Assembly (NCBI GenBank): GCA_017993055.1 | Contig: JAGONM010000004.1 | Span: forward strand, 62,001 to 126,000 | Length of the DNA: 64,000 bases | Reading direction: 5' to 3' | From: Armatimonadota bacterium | GTDB lineage: Bacteria; Armatimonadota; UBA5829; DTJY01 | Shown: piece by piece, positions 17,539 through 26,427 of the stretch | How positions within the stretch are numbered: the stretch's first letter is position 1 | How the letters are laid out: each line of letters begins with the position of its first letter | Notes under the pieces: generated by a model | The model's input: only the letters and a program-made list of their open reading frames with translations | Told to the model about the DNA's origin: nothing | The model's database searches: none | Position numbers and translations under genes: made by a program

Positions 17539-18045
17539 ATGAGACTAAGCAATCAGGAACAGGCAGGGATGGTTTTCGATCGGATACTGGCGGAAACGCG
17601 CGGATTCGGATTGGAGATCGCGGACCGAGATTTCGGGCGGCCGTGGGGCGGATTCTTGAGGTTCACCGAGGAGTCTCTAGGCGCGTTTTTCAAGGCTTAC
17701 TGGAAGGGTGCGGATACCGGCAAGCATGCGGGCCGGCGCGACCCGAAGGTTCTGATCGTGGCGCCCGCTCAGCGGCTTTCACTCCAACTTCACCACCGCC
17801 GGTCGGAGCTCTGGCGTGTGCTCGACGGACCGGTGATGGTGATCCACGGCCCGGACCGCGAGAACCTGGCGGCGGACGTCCTGTATCCGGGCGAGGTGAT
17901 CAGCATCCCCTGCGGACACATGCATCGGCTGGCGGGGGCGCTCGACTCCTGGGGCAGGGTGGCCGAAATCTGGCAGCACGAGGATCCGAGCAACCTCTCC
18001 GACGAGTCGGACATCGTCCGCGTGCAGGACGACTATTCCAGGTAG
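17539..18045 (+). CDS. Cupin-domain protein, mannose-6-phosphate isomerase-like
   Basis: A 168-residue single-domain cupin similar to type II phosphomannose isomerase and to the C-terminal domain of mannose-1-phosphate guanylyltransferases. RPWGGF near residue 35, LSLQLHHRRSELWRVL and ISIPCGHMHRLAG carry the cupin metal ligands (two histidines plus glutamate in HHRRSE and a later histidine). ATG 17539 is chosen because TTGGAGG lies eight bases upstream. It may isomerise a hexose or heptose phosphate, but a noncatalytic role is possible. Confidence 0.78.
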   Translation: MRLSNQEQAGMVFDRILAETRGFGLEIADRDFGRPWGGFLRFTEESLGAFFKAYWKGADTGKHAGRRDPKVLIVAPAQRLSLQLHHRRSELWRVLDGPVMVIHGPDRENLAADVLYPGEVISIPCGHMHRLAGALDSWGRVAEIWQHEDPSNLSDESDIVRVQDDYSR

Positions 18046-18064
18046 CCGGCTGCCAGGATACCGT

Positions 18065-18090
18065 CGGGGAGGGGGTTGCATTCCCTCCCG
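18065..18090. repeat. Imperfect palindrome related to the dispersed hairpins
   Basis: CGGGGAGGGGG, loop TTGCA and TTCCCTCCCG form a stem with one bulged G and two wobble pairs, 20 bases after the cupin stop. The core resembles copies at 9146 and 52433 (GGAGTTG-ACTCC type). Confidence 0.4.
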
Positions 18091-18165
18091 TATAGCCGGT
18101 CTGGAAGCTCAGCCGCCTTCATGGTGCGGCTTTCCCGAGTGCAACTCCGGAACGAACGTGCGCTT

Positions 18166-19653
18166 CTACTTCGGGCAGAGGCACGATTCGAGGCGCGCGT
18201 GGCACTTGGGGCAGGTAGGAACTCCGCGAGCAGGCTGCCAGTCCTTTCCGGCATCCGGGCCGAACAGCACAAACGGCGCGCTGTGCTTCTTTCCTGCTAC
18301 GGTGACGTGCGCGGTCACGGTGTTCGAGTCCGACGGTTTCTCGGCGGTGACATCGTACGCGACCTCTTCCTCCGATGGCCGGAGGGGGCTCGATTTCCAG
18401 CCCTTGGGGACCTCCAACTGCATGTCGGCGGGGATCGCATGCCCCGATCGCTCGGCGGAGATGCTGAGTACCTTAGCGAACCCCGGGCGGATCACCGGCT
18501 CACCGTGATAGTGAAGCGTGATCTCCAGACCGCCGCCAACGCTCACCATGGCCGATTCCATGTCCCTCGCCCAGAGGTCCCTCGCGAGGTGGTTCTGAGT
18601 CAAGATTGGCATAGGATCAGCGGGTGATATTGTACTAAATGCGATACCGGCAACCTGCGACCTGGTGTTCAGGAGCTTCATGCCGATCTCGATGGTCTGG
18701 TCGGTCAGTTCGCCGACGGTCTTCGGCGCATCGAGGTTCTGCGTGAACTTGTGGAGCACGATGCCCTCGCCGATCGGGTCGCGCCACTCCTTCGGGATGG
18801 CCTTCGTGCCGCCGATGATGCCGAGTAGCGAGCCGAGTGTGGCGCCGGTGCAGTCGGTATCGTAGCCGCAGTTGACCGCCTTGCAGAGCATGTCGCCGTA
18901 GCCCTCCCCGTAGAGCCAGCCGATGATCGTGAAGCCGTGGTTCTGCGGAGCGTGGCACGGGTGGCTGTGGCCGAAGCGCGTGATGATCCGGCTGCGGGCA
19001 TCCTCCCATGAGGCCTTGTGCTCATATGACCATACGGCGGATGTAATCGCCCGATGGATGTGCGACCAGATCGGGATCATGCCGAGCCCGATCCGGATGA
19101 GCGTAATCGGGTCTTGGATGACAAACGCGGCGCTTTCCAGGGCCGCCCAGAACATCTCCCCCCAGACGCCCTCGCCGCCCGCGTGGTCGAGGACGGCATC
19201 CTTCCATGCCATCATCGCCGCGAGCTGGGGATCGCCGGGCGCGATGCAGGCCCATATCTCGCTGCGGATGGGGGAGCCCATCTGATCGATGAAGTCGTTC
19301 TCGAAGCACCCGGAGATCGGCGGCCGGAGCCCCCGCTGGAGGTTTCGCTGGCAGAAGCCGTACTCGTCCCAGGGGTAGGGGGCCAGATGCTTCATCCAGT
19401 AATCGGCGAAGTCGGAGAGCGTCGGGTTGATGCCGCGCTCCTGGAGCATCTTGAGCCAGACGAGTTGCAGGTCGAGGTCATCGTTCGGCGCTGATTCGGA
19501 CGGCATCGGATCGTAGTACTCGAAGTTCAGTATCTCCTTGCGGCCCTCGGTCGGAGCGCCGAGTGTGCCCCCGATGTTCTTGCCGAGCCAGCACGCGTAT
19601 ACCTTGTCGCGGTACTCGGCCTCAGAGAGGATGATCGGTCTGTTCAGGTTCAC
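18166..19653 (-). CDS. ADP-ribosylglycohydrolase family protein with C-terminal zinc ribbon
   Basis: A 495-residue protein. Residues about 10-335 are an ADP-ribosylglycohydrolase (DraG/ARH) domain with the paired acidic metal motifs NDDLDLQ (near 58-64) and DTDCTGATLGSLLG (near 265-278). ARH enzymes remove ADP-ribose from proteins or small molecules, but many bacterial members have unknown substrates. Residues about 345-470 are a beta-rich segment, and the last 20 residues form a zinc-ribbon-like tail (CPKCHARL then SCLCPK). That tail is not part of the usual family and suggests binding to a partner. No signal peptide is seen. Confidence 0.85.
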   Translation of the reverse strand: MNLNRPIILSEAEYRDKVYACWLGKNIGGTLGAPTEGRKEILNFEYYDPMPSESAPNDDLDLQLVWLKMLQERGINPTLSDFADYWMKHLAPYPWDEYGFCQRNLQRGLRPPISGCFENDFIDQMGSPIRSEIWACIAPGDPQLAAMMAWKDAVLDHAGGEGVWGEMFWAALESAAFVIQDPITLIRIGLGMIPIWSHIHRAITSAVWSYEHKASWEDARSRIITRFGHSHPCHAPQNHGFTIIGWLYGEGYGDMLCKAVNCGYDTDCTGATLGSLLGIIGGTKAIPKEWRDPIGEGIVLHKFTQNLDAPKTVGELTDQTIEIGMKLLNTRSQVAGIAFSTISPADPMPILTQNHLARDLWARDMESAMVSVGGGLEITLHYHGEPVIRPGFAKVLSISAERSGHAIPADMQLEVPKGWKSSPLRPSEEEVAYDVTAEKPSDSNTVTAHVTVAGKKHSAPFVLFGPDAGKDWQPARGVPTCPKCHARLESCLCPK

Positions 19654-19707
19654 GGTTTTGCTCCTGGCTATTCTGAGCGGTTCGATGCTGTCGGGCTGAG
19701 TCGATGC

Positions 19708-20766
19708 TCAGATGAATGTCTCACCCGTCACCTCCTCGTATATCGCGAGGACGTTCTCCAGGGGGGTGTCGGGTTGGATGCAGTGGGCGGGGGCGAAGAA
19801 GTAGCCGCCGCCCCTGCCGATGACGTCGATGCGGTGGCGCGCCTCGGCCCGGCACTGCTCGACAGTGCCGTGAGGGAGCGTCTGCTGAGTGCTGATCATG
19901 CCGCAGTAGGTCAGTTTGTCGCCGTACAGGTCCTTGAGTTCATGCGGGTCCATGCCGACCGGCTCCGGCTGCACGGCGTCGAGTATGTCGAGTCCCATCT
20001 CGATCAGGCGAGGCTGAAGGTCGCGTGTCGAGCCGCACGAGTGCATCATCGCCTTTGCGCCGTATTCGTGGGCGAGGCGGTAGAAGCGCTCGATCCTGGG
20101 CCGGAAGAACGAGTCGAACGTCGCCGGGCTCATCGTCGGACCCTTCTGCGAGCCGAGGTCCTCGCCCAGGCAGAGAATGTCGATCTTGCCCTGGCCGGCC
20201 TCCAGCGAGCGTTTGCACCATTCGTAGTAGAAGTCCACGCGCCGATCGATGATAGTCGTGCCGACCGGATCCTCGCTGATTATATCGATGAGTACCTGCT
20301 CCATGCCTCGTCCGCGCCCGATCCCGTTGATGATATCAGGGATGCCAGCGCTTCCCAGGCAGACCGCGTAGTCCTTCACTCGCTGGATCTGCTCGGGAAT
20401 GACCGAGTAGTCGTAGTCGTCCGCGTCGGGCCACGGGTAGGATTCCACATCATCCATCGAGTTGAGGCGCGCGAGAGTGAGGTCCCATGCCTCGGCATAC
20501 GTTCCGCCGACGTTGTTCTGCACCATCTTGTACCCGACGCCGAACTCGTCGCAGAAGTCGGCGCCGTTCTGCGCCTTCGCAGGCGGCTTCAATCCCGCCG
20601 GACCAACGTGCCGGAAGTCAACCTGGAAGGCGTCGGTATAACTTCGATCGCCGAAATGGGCGCAGAGGGCACGATGAATCTCCGGGGTGACGTATATCGT
20701 GATCGGCGGCCGATCGGGCTGCTCGTGGTTGGCAGCCGTCAGGACGCGTTCCTTCGGCGTGAGCAT
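19708..20766 (-). CDS. URO-D superfamily methyltransferase-like protein
   Basis: A 352-residue member of the uroporphyrinogen decarboxylase superfamily. It keeps H-x-C in MMHSCGSTRDL and a further cysteine in LTYCGMIS about 50 residues later, resembling the H-x-C...C zinc site of corrinoid:coenzyme M methyltransferases. This makes a zinc-dependent methyl or thiol transfer plausible, rather than heme synthesis. The start at 20766 (MLTPKERVLTAANHEQPDR) follows CCAGGAG. A good minus-strand promoter lies at 20804-20832. Neighbours are an ARH-type hydrolase and, divergently, pdxA. Substrate unknown. Confidence 0.82.
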   Translation of the reverse strand: MLTPKERVLTAANHEQPDRPPITIYVTPEIHRALCAHFGDRSYTDAFQVDFRHVGPAGLKPPAKAQNGADFCDEFGVGYKMVQNNVGGTYAEAWDLTLARLNSMDDVESYPWPDADDYDYSVIPEQIQRVKDYAVCLGSAGIPDIINGIGRGRGMEQVLIDIISEDPVGTTIIDRRVDFYYEWCKRSLEAGQGKIDILCLGEDLGSQKGPTMSPATFDSFFRPRIERFYRLAHEYGAKAMMHSCGSTRDLQPRLIEMGLDILDAVQPEPVGMDPHELKDLYGDKLTYCGMISTQQTLPHGTVEQCRAEARHRIDVIGRGGGYFFAPAHCIQPDTPLENVLAIYEEVTGETFI

Positions 20767-20803
20767 GGTCGGCTCCTGGCAACTCGTTCTGCGGACAAAC
20801 ACC

Positions 20804-20832
20804 ATTATACGCCGCAGGAAGAGCAGCGTCCA
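20804..20832 (-). promoter_or_regulatory. Promoter for the minus-strand URO-D gene
   Basis: On the minus strand, TGGACG (20832-20827), a 17-base spacer and a perfect TATAAT (20809-20804) precede the start codon at 20766 by about 38 bases. Confidence 0.6.
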
Positions 20833-20874
20833 GCACGGAACACCTGAGTATCAGGCGTTGAGAAGGAGTGCGGA

Positions 20875-21876
20875 ATGAAACGTCCGACAGTTGCGGTTAC
20901 GATGGGCGATCCGGCGGGGATCGGGCCGGAGGTCGTTCTGGGGTCGCTGAGGAGCGACGAAGTCTACCGGCGAGCGATTCCGGTCGTCATCGGCAGCATC
21001 GAGGTGCTGAGGCGGTGCTCCGAACGGGTCGGCGGTTCGGCCCCGTATCTGCTAACCGTCGAAGGCCCGGAGGACGCTGAGGGATGCCGCGGGCGGGTCG
21101 AGGTGCTGGATGTGCCGACTCCCGGTATCGAGTTGATCGAACCGGGACTGGTGCAGGGTCCGGCCGGGATCGCCGCTGATGCGTACATCCGTCGGGCCTG
21201 CGAACTGGCGTCGGAGGAGCGGATTGACGCGATCTCGACCGCTCCGATCAGCAAGGAGTCACTCCGCGCCGCCGGGATCCGCGGGATCGGGCATACCGAA
21301 CTCCTGGCCGACTACCTTCATTCCCCGGACCCGCTGACGCTGTTCATCACCGGCAACATGCGAATCTTCTTCTTGTCCAGGCATCTGTCGCTCAGGCAGG
21401 CGATCGAGTACATCACAGAGGAGCGTGTGGCCGCGATGATACGAAGGGTGGACGGGGCGATGCGGGGCTTCGGCTTCGAGTCGCCGAGCATCGCGGTTGC
21501 CGCGCTCAATCCCCATGCGAGTGACGGGGGCCAGTTCGGTAGTGAGGAGGCGGAGATCATCATCCCGGCGGTCCAGAAGGCGCGCGGGGAAGGGATCAAC
21601 GTCGTCGGCCCGATCGGCGCGGACTCCGTCTTTCACCAGGCTCTCGACGGGCGCTACGATTGCGTGCTGTCGCTCTACCACGACCAGGGCCACATCGCCG
21701 CCAAGACCCGCGACTTCTTCCGCACGGTGACGGCGACGCTCGGTCTCCCGGTCCTGCGCACGTCGGTCGATCACGGCACTGGCTTCGACATCGCGTGGCA
21801 GGGGAAGGCGAATGCGGTCAGCATGGAGGCGGCGATCCTGGCTGCGGTCGAGATGCTCCAACGTATGGCTCCCTAG
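20875..21876 (+). CDS. pdxA: 4-hydroxythreonine-4-phosphate dehydrogenase (PdxA family)
   Basis: A 333-residue NAD-dependent dehydrogenase of the PdxA family. MGDPAGIGPEV at the N terminus, GHTELLADY, LNPHASDGGQFG and LYHDQGHIAAKT are the conserved blocks; zinc ligands are the histidines in GHTE, YHDQG and the later DHGTG. Classical PdxA makes the vitamin B6 precursor. A second subgroup (PdxA2) oxidises 4-phospho-D-threonate or erythronate in sugar-acid catabolism. With no other B6 genes here and sugar-catabolic neighbours, either role is possible. It is divergent from a URO-D gene. GAAGGAG lies before the ATG. Confidence 0.92.
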   Translation: MKRPTVAVTMGDPAGIGPEVVLGSLRSDEVYRRAIPVVIGSIEVLRRCSERVGGSAPYLLTVEGPEDAEGCRGRVEVLDVPTPGIELIEPGLVQGPAGIAADAYIRRACELASEERIDAISTAPISKESLRAAGIRGIGHTELLADYLHSPDPLTLFITGNMRIFFLSRHLSLRQAIEYITEERVAAMIRRVDGAMRGFGFESPSIAVAALNPHASDGGQFGSEEAEIIIPAVQKARGEGINVVGPIGADSVFHQALDGRYDCVLSLYHDQGHIAAKTRDFFRTVTATLGLPVLRTSVDHGTGFDIAWQGKANAVSMEAAILAAVEMLQRMAP

Positions 21877-21897
21877 GCGCAGAGCCCGGTCGGCCGA

Positions 21898-23202
21898 TCA
21901 GACGTTCTTGAACACTCTCATCCGCTCGCAATATGCGCCCTGAGCCATCGGGCCGTCGAGTAGGGGATCTTCCGTTTCCCGCATCCATTGTCTCAGCCGC
22001 CGGATGAGATCATCGCGGGTGGCTGCATGTTCCGTCGCATCGGCGAGGTTGTGCTGCTCGCAGGGATCATTGTGCAGGTCGAAAAACTCGATCGGCGGAT
22101 GGTACATGACGGGGTAGGGGACGTCGAGCGCCTTAGACACCTCCACGTAGCACTTCGCGTTGTTGAAGTAGTCCGGCGAGGTCTCCTGCCAGGGCGCGTT
22201 CTCGAAGTTGGCGATCAGCTTCCACCGCTCGGTGCGGATGGCCCTCATCGGATCATAGTAGGTGTGATATGTCTTCTCAGCGAAGACGGCCTCTCGCGGC
22301 AGGTAGTCTGCCCCGGAGAGCAGCCCCCGAAAACTGCGGCCGTGCAGGTTCGAAGGTACTTGCATCCCCACGAGGTCGAGCAGCGTGGGGAAGACATCCA
22401 CGTTCGAGATAATCTCCCGGCGAGTGATCCCTCGCTTGGAGCCGGGGACTCTTACGATGAGAGGCACCTCGATTCCGGGATCGTAGAGGGTCATCTTTGC
22501 GTGCGGGAATGCGGTTCCGTGGTCTGCCGTGAAGATCACAATCGTATCCCCTGCGATATCCGAGGAGTCGATGGCATCGAGGATGCGCCCAAATGCCTTG
22601 TCGGCCGAGGATACAGATGCCTCGAGGTCGGCCAGGTCTTCGCGCACCTCGGGTATGTCCGGAAGCCAGGGTGGAACGGCCATGCTCTGAGGGTCGTTCG
22701 CCTCAACATCCTCGTGATGGAACGGCCGATGCGGCTCGACGAAACACACCTCCGCGAAGAACGGGCGCGACTGCTGGCCGCGCATAGCGAGGAACTCCAC
22801 GAAGCCGTCCGCGACCTCGGCGCACCTCCCGGTCCGATGCATCATGTCGTGACCGCATCGCTCCGCACGCCGGGCCTCGTGCTGGTGGCCGAAGAGATGC
22901 GTCTCGTAGCCCCCGTCGCCCAGGATCTGCGCGAGGTGTCGTTCCTTCGGGTGCAGGTCGTTGGCGAATCCTCCGTGCGTGAGGCCGACTACCCCGTTGG
23001 CGTGAGGGAATCGGCCGGTCCAAAGCGCGGCACGGGATGGGCTGCACTGGGGCGCGGCGCAGAACGAGTTCGCAAACCGGATTCCTGTCTCGGCGAATCG
23101 GTCAATGTTGGGCGAACGGACGCCCTTCGCGCCGTAACATCCCAGGTGCTGCCCCAGGTCGTGACATATCACTACGACGATACTGGGCTTGTCGGAACGC
23201 AT
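21898..23202 (-). CDS. Sulfatase, S1_8-like
   Basis: A 434-residue sulfatase. The formylglycine motif is CSPSRAALWTG with catalytic Cys53. The usual N-terminal metal DD is HD here (VICHDLGQHLGCYG), a pattern found in the heparan N-sulfatase-like S1_8 branch. Other ligands are in FTADHGTAFPHAK. The start at 23202 has no signal peptide, unlike the first sulfatase in this window, so it may be cytoplasmic or cut from a longer form. It is followed downstream on the opposite strand by pdxA (stop codons about 20 bases apart). It probably removes sulfate from a glycosaminoglycan-like sugar. Confidence 0.88.
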   Translation of the reverse strand: MRSDKPSIVVVICHDLGQHLGCYGAKGVRSPNIDRFAETGIRFANSFCAAPQCSPSRAALWTGRFPHANGVVGLTHGGFANDLHPKERHLAQILGDGGYETHLFGHQHEARRAERCGHDMMHRTGRCAEVADGFVEFLAMRGQQSRPFFAEVCFVEPHRPFHHEDVEANDPQSMAVPPWLPDIPEVREDLADLEASVSSADKAFGRILDAIDSSDIAGDTIVIFTADHGTAFPHAKMTLYDPGIEVPLIVRVPGSKRGITRREIISNVDVFPTLLDLVGMQVPSNLHGRSFRGLLSGADYLPREAVFAEKTYHTYYDPMRAIRTERWKLIANFENAPWQETSPDYFNNAKCYVEVSKALDVPYPVMYHPPIEFFDLHNDPCEQHNLADATEHAATRDDLIRRLRQWMRETEDPLLDGPMAQGAYCERMRVFKNV

Positions 23203-23217
23203 AGAGTTTCCCTCCGA

Positions 23218-23391
23218 CTAGAAGTGCACTCTCTTAATGATCAGCGAGTAGATGACGTAGACCCAGCCGAGGATCACGTGCAGTAGCGTCCACAGCACGG
23301 ATTGAGTGTGCTCCCAGGAAATCAGACCTGCTATGACACTACCGGAACCTATGCCGATTGTGGCGGTCGTCTTGCACCCATTGTCTGCCAT
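23218..23391 (-). CDS. Small conserved-looking membrane protein
   Basis: A 57-residue protein with a short polar N terminus (MADNGCKTT), a glycine/serine-rich hydrophobic segment, and a second hydrophobic segment WTLLHVILGWVYVIYSLI ending in KRVHF. Similar tiny proteins with a GW-YVIY ending occur in many bacteria, but no function is known to me. ATG 23391 is chosen because GGGAGG is eight bases upstream; GTG 23400 and ATG 23397 are in the same frame but too close to it. It lies 15 bases before the sulfatase and probably shares its transcript. Confidence 0.65.
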   Translation of the reverse strand: MADNGCKTTATIGIGSGSVIAGLISWEHTQSVLWTLLHVILGWVYVIYSLIIKRVHF

Positions 23392-23457
23392 AATCATCAC
23401 CTCCCGATGCTTAGTTGGACTCGGCTCGGTCGTCCGTGCCGAGTGGAACGCGGGCGG

Positions 23458-25449
23458 TCAGCGGCGGATCAGTTTGTAGACTCGAACGCCGTATGACTCG
23501 ATCTCGTCGGTGAAGAATCTCTCGTTCACCGATGTCGGAGCGGCTCGACCGGTTGACTCGATCCTCGCGATCCTGAGTTCCGGCCCGATACGGAACTCCG
23601 ACTTGACCGATTCCTTCTGCGGATTCGCCGCGAGCGCGTAGATTTCGCCGTTGACCTCCCTGGTGAGCACGTGAATGCGCCCGTCGCCGGCTGTAAGCCG
23701 TTTCACAGCCGGCACGTCCAGACCGAGTACGATCGGGCTGATTCGCGCCATCTCGTCAGCCACCTTCTTCAGTACTTCCCAGTGCTCATCGCCGCCGGTC
23801 GTCCGTTTCAAATCAAAGAACGAGTAGTAGATCAGCCCCCGAGCGCCGTGAATCAGTCCCAGGTAAGACATGCACATCGTCTCCTCGTAGGTCGGCTGGC
23901 GTACGTCGGGATTGCCGCTATAGGCCCCCTGGCTCGCTCCCTGAGGGACCATCCAGATCGCCCTTGCTCCCATGACCGCCCTCTCAACGCTCGCGGTGGC
24001 GATGTAGAAGTTCGTGATCGGCGCTGCGGGCACGGGGTAGTGGTCTATACCTATCGCGTCGGACGACGAGACGTGGTCGCCAACGTTCTGGCCCAGATAG
24101 AGCACCTGCCAGATCAGGTGATTGGGGTCGAGCGCCGCAATCTTCTCATAGTGGTCGGCGATCTCGGGTAGCCTGGTGTCGGTCAACTCGTCGTTCAGAT
24201 ACCACGCGAGCAACGCGGGATGATCCCTGAAGGCCGATACGACGCCGTGCAGAATCTCATCTACTCCGCTCCAGTCTCCGACCTTCGTGACCTCCCAGGT
24301 CGAGCCAAAGTAAAGGTCCTTTACCGAGTAGATCAGCTTCAGACGCCGTCTGTATACCTCGTTCAGATATGCTCTGATCTGGTCGGGGGTGCCGTTGTTG
24401 ATTCCATACATCATCAAGCAGTTGAACCGGGTGCCTGAGAACTTGTCCAGGTCCTCGATCGCGACCGGGCTGGTCGGACTCTCGCCGATGTACATGCCGA
24501 CGGGGAAGAACAACTTCCCGTTCACGACGCACCGGTTGTGCTCGTCAACGTATATTGCGGGTTTCGGTGTATCCTCATCGGCGATGCGGAAGCGCAGCAC
24601 CTCGGCAGCGACGTCCGCACGCGCTCTGGTGTTTCGAAGGGTCGCGACGACGCGGTAGTCCCCCGGCTTGGCTCGGGTAAGGTCAACGTTCGCGCTCGCC
24701 CACGGTTTGCCGGCGAGATCTGAATCCTCGGCCTCTCCGATAATCCTGTTCGAAGAATCCACCACGGATACCAGAAGCGCGAGGTCCTCGATGCGATGAG
24801 CGCGATTTGCCTTGATCTCCGCGCCTGTTTCGAGCCGCCGGGACTGCCACGGGAATATCGTATGACGGTAGTTGGGATACCGGATCATCGGCCGAAAGGT
24901 CATCTCTCCCGGCTCTTCAGTTAGTTCTACACTGACGTCATCGAACCAGGCTGTGCCGGTGCATCCTTGGCGAAGGTAGACGACCGCTCTCATGGTTGCG
25001 GCATCCTCTGGAATCAACTTCGAATTCGCCTCGAGGAGTGTCCACTCGTTGGTCCCCTTGATTCCCGGCGGATAGCTTCCGCCGAGATACTGTCCCTCCT
25101 TGTTATACCATTCCAGGCAGATGGTTGCGCCGCTGTCTGCGCCCTCGACACCGTCTGTCCTGATCCTCACCTTCATCCGGTAGACGCGTTCAGTCACGCA
25201 CGGGATAGGCTGTGACGCCAGCGTGTAGCTTGCCTTGTCGTCGTTCTCTATGCGCAGGCTGTGCCTGCCGGAATGAGAGACGTCGGACACTACCTGCCAT
25301 CTGGCCGGGTCGGTCTTCCACTCCGATGAGCCCTTCTCGAATCCGGGGTTCTTGATCAGGTTCACGTGTGGTACCGCAGTAACGGCATGAGAGATGCACG
25401 CCGCAGACAAAACGATGCCCAGGCTGAGGAACAAGTGCGTTTTCACCAT
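23458..25449 (-). CDS. Secreted glycoside hydrolase-like protein with N-terminal CBM
   Basis: A 663-residue secreted protein. After a signal peptide (about residues 1-22) comes a galactose-binding-like carbohydrate module (about 28-180, NLIKNPGFEKGSSEWKT to WFDDVSVEL), a beta-sandwich linker, and a TIM-barrel catalytic region (about 310-600). The barrel shows VNGKLFFPVGMY, LLAWYLNDELTD, IGIDHYPVP and GLIYYSFFD, as in GH2-like or related exo-glycosidases. The glutamate in NDEL is a candidate acid/base residue. The family is not assigned with certainty. ATG 25449 gives a clean signal peptide, although its ribosome site is weak. It lies downstream of the rpsR terminator and so is probably separately transcribed. 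Confidence 0.7.
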   Translation of the reverse strand: MVKTHLFLSLGIVLSAACISHAVTAVPHVNLIKNPGFEKGSSEWKTDPARWQVVSDVSHSGRHSLRIENDDKASYTLASQPIPCVTERVYRMKVRIRTDGVEGADSGATICLEWYNKEGQYLGGSYPPGIKGTNEWTLLEANSKLIPEDAATMRAVVYLRQGCTGTAWFDDVSVELTEEPGEMTFRPMIRYPNYRHTIFPWQSRRLETGAEIKANRAHRIEDLALLVSVVDSSNRIIGEAEDSDLAGKPWASANVDLTRAKPGDYRVVATLRNTRARADVAAEVLRFRIADEDTPKPAIYVDEHNRCVVNGKLFFPVGMYIGESPTSPVAIEDLDKFSGTRFNCLMMYGINNGTPDQIRAYLNEVYRRRLKLIYSVKDLYFGSTWEVTKVGDWSGVDEILHGVVSAFRDHPALLAWYLNDELTDTRLPEIADHYEKIAALDPNHLIWQVLYLGQNVGDHVSSSDAIGIDHYPVPAAPITNFYIATASVERAVMGARAIWMVPQGASQGAYSGNPDVRQPTYEETMCMSYLGLIHGARGLIYYSFFDLKRTTGGDEHWEVLKKVADEMARISPIVLGLDVPAVKRLTAGDGRIHVLTREVNGEIYALAANPQKESVKSEFRIGPELRIARIESTGRAAPTSVNERFFTDEIESYGVRVYKLIRR

Positions 25450-25525
25450 AATGTTCTTGTGTTCGACACGCGTACAGGGTTTTCCCCTGCCTGAAGCACT
25501 TCCGGCGCGGGGCCGGTGAAGCAAG

Positions 25526-25555
25526 AAACGCCTGGGAGTAGGCTCCCAGGCGTTT
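25526..25555 (-). terminator. Intrinsic terminator of the rpsF-ssb-rpsR operon
   Basis: AAACGCCTGGGAG (25526-25538) and CTCCCAGGCGTTT (25543-25555) pair over 13 bases around a 4-base loop. Read on the minus strand it ends GTTTCTTG, a modest U tract. It starts 22 bases after the rpsR stop and could also work from the plus strand. Confidence 0.8.
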
Positions 25556-25577
25556 GCTCGTGTTGAGGTTGAACGAT

Positions 25578-25856
25578 CTACTCCGCGGTGAACGGCAGGA
25601 GAGCGATCTCACGCGCGCGCTTGATCGCGTGCATGATCATCCTCTGGTGCTTGGCGCAGTTGCCGGTAGCCCGTCTCGGCAGGATCTTGCCTCGATCGGA
25701 GACGTACCTCCGCAACCTTGCGGCGTTCTTGTAGTCTGCGGAATCTATCTTGTCCGCGCAAAACGCGCAGACTCTACGGCGCGGGCGTCGGAACTTGCTG
25801 CCGCCTCTGTCCGGGCCGTCTCTTCTTCCACCGGGTCTTCCTCCGGTTGGTCTCAT
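25578..25856 (-). CDS. rpsR: 30S ribosomal protein S18
   Basis: A 92-residue ribosomal protein that forms a heterodimer with S6 on the 30S platform. The core [18 protein letters not shown] followed by [12 protein letters not shown] is diagnostic. A basic, glycine/arginine-rich N-terminal extension (about 25 residues) precedes the core, and CAFCADK supplies part of a possible zinc site seen in some S18 proteins. It is the third gene of rpsF-ssb-rpsR. The L9 gene (rplI), often next, is missing; a terminator follows instead. Confidence 0.97.
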   Translation of the reverse strand: MRPTGGRPGGRRDGPDRGGSKFRRPRRRVCAFCADKIDSADYKNAARLRRYVSDRGKILPRRATGNCAKHQRMIMHAIKRAREIALLPFTAE

Positions 25857-25912
25857 TATCTATAACCTCCTGAAAAAACAGGGCATATCATCAAGAAACG
25901 CAGCGCTCGGAC

Positions 25913-26344
25913 TCACTCCTGGTCGAATGGGTCCTCGAGTTGCTGGTCGGCGGCGACCTCCGCTTCCTCGTGGTCCGGCTCAGGGACGGCTTCGTCACCG
26001 GGGACAGGCTCGACTCCCGTGCGCTCCTTGGGCTTATCCAGGCCTCTCAGGTCGTCGGCTACCACCTCGGCGGCGTTTCTGCGAGTACCATCCTGTGCAA
26101 CCCAGGAGCGGGTTTGCAGTTTGCCATCTACTGAGACCAATCGGCCCTTGGTAAGATAGTTTGCCGCGAACTCGGCGGACTGTCTCCATGCCACTATCCT
26201 AATGAAGTCCGTCTCCTTCTCGCCTTGCGAGTTGGGGCGCCTGTCAACCGCGAGAAGAAACGATGTCACCGCGATTCCACTAGCCGTGTACTTCAACTCG
26301 GGATCAGTCGCGAGCCGTCCGATCAGCACTACTCTGTTCAACAT
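25913..26344 (-). CDS. ssb: Single-stranded DNA-binding protein
   Basis: A 143-residue SSB. The OB fold starts MLNRVVLIGRLATDPELKY and includes FLLAVDRRPN, TDFIRIVAWR and LVSVDGKLQTRSW. The C-terminal tail is acidic but ends in DPFDQE rather than the common DDIPF, so the protein-interaction tip is atypical. The start at 26344 follows GGAGGGAAATGGC; an upstream in-frame extension to 26413 lacks similarity. It sits between rpsF and rpsR, the standard bacterial arrangement that keeps SSB expression tied to ribosome synthesis. Confidence 0.96.
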   Translation of the reverse strand: MLNRVVLIGRLATDPELKYTASGIAVTSFLLAVDRRPNSQGEKETDFIRIVAWRQSAEFAANYLTKGRLVSVDGKLQTRSWVAQDGTRRNAAEVVADDLRGLDKPKERTGVEPVPGDEAVPEPDHEEAEVAADQQLEDPFDQE

Positions 26345-26427
26345 GCCATTTCCCTCCTGGTCTGCATATCCGCAATCCTGAAGCGATGATTCCTGCCCTT
26401 GCTCGACTCTCATGCAACCCGACTGCG

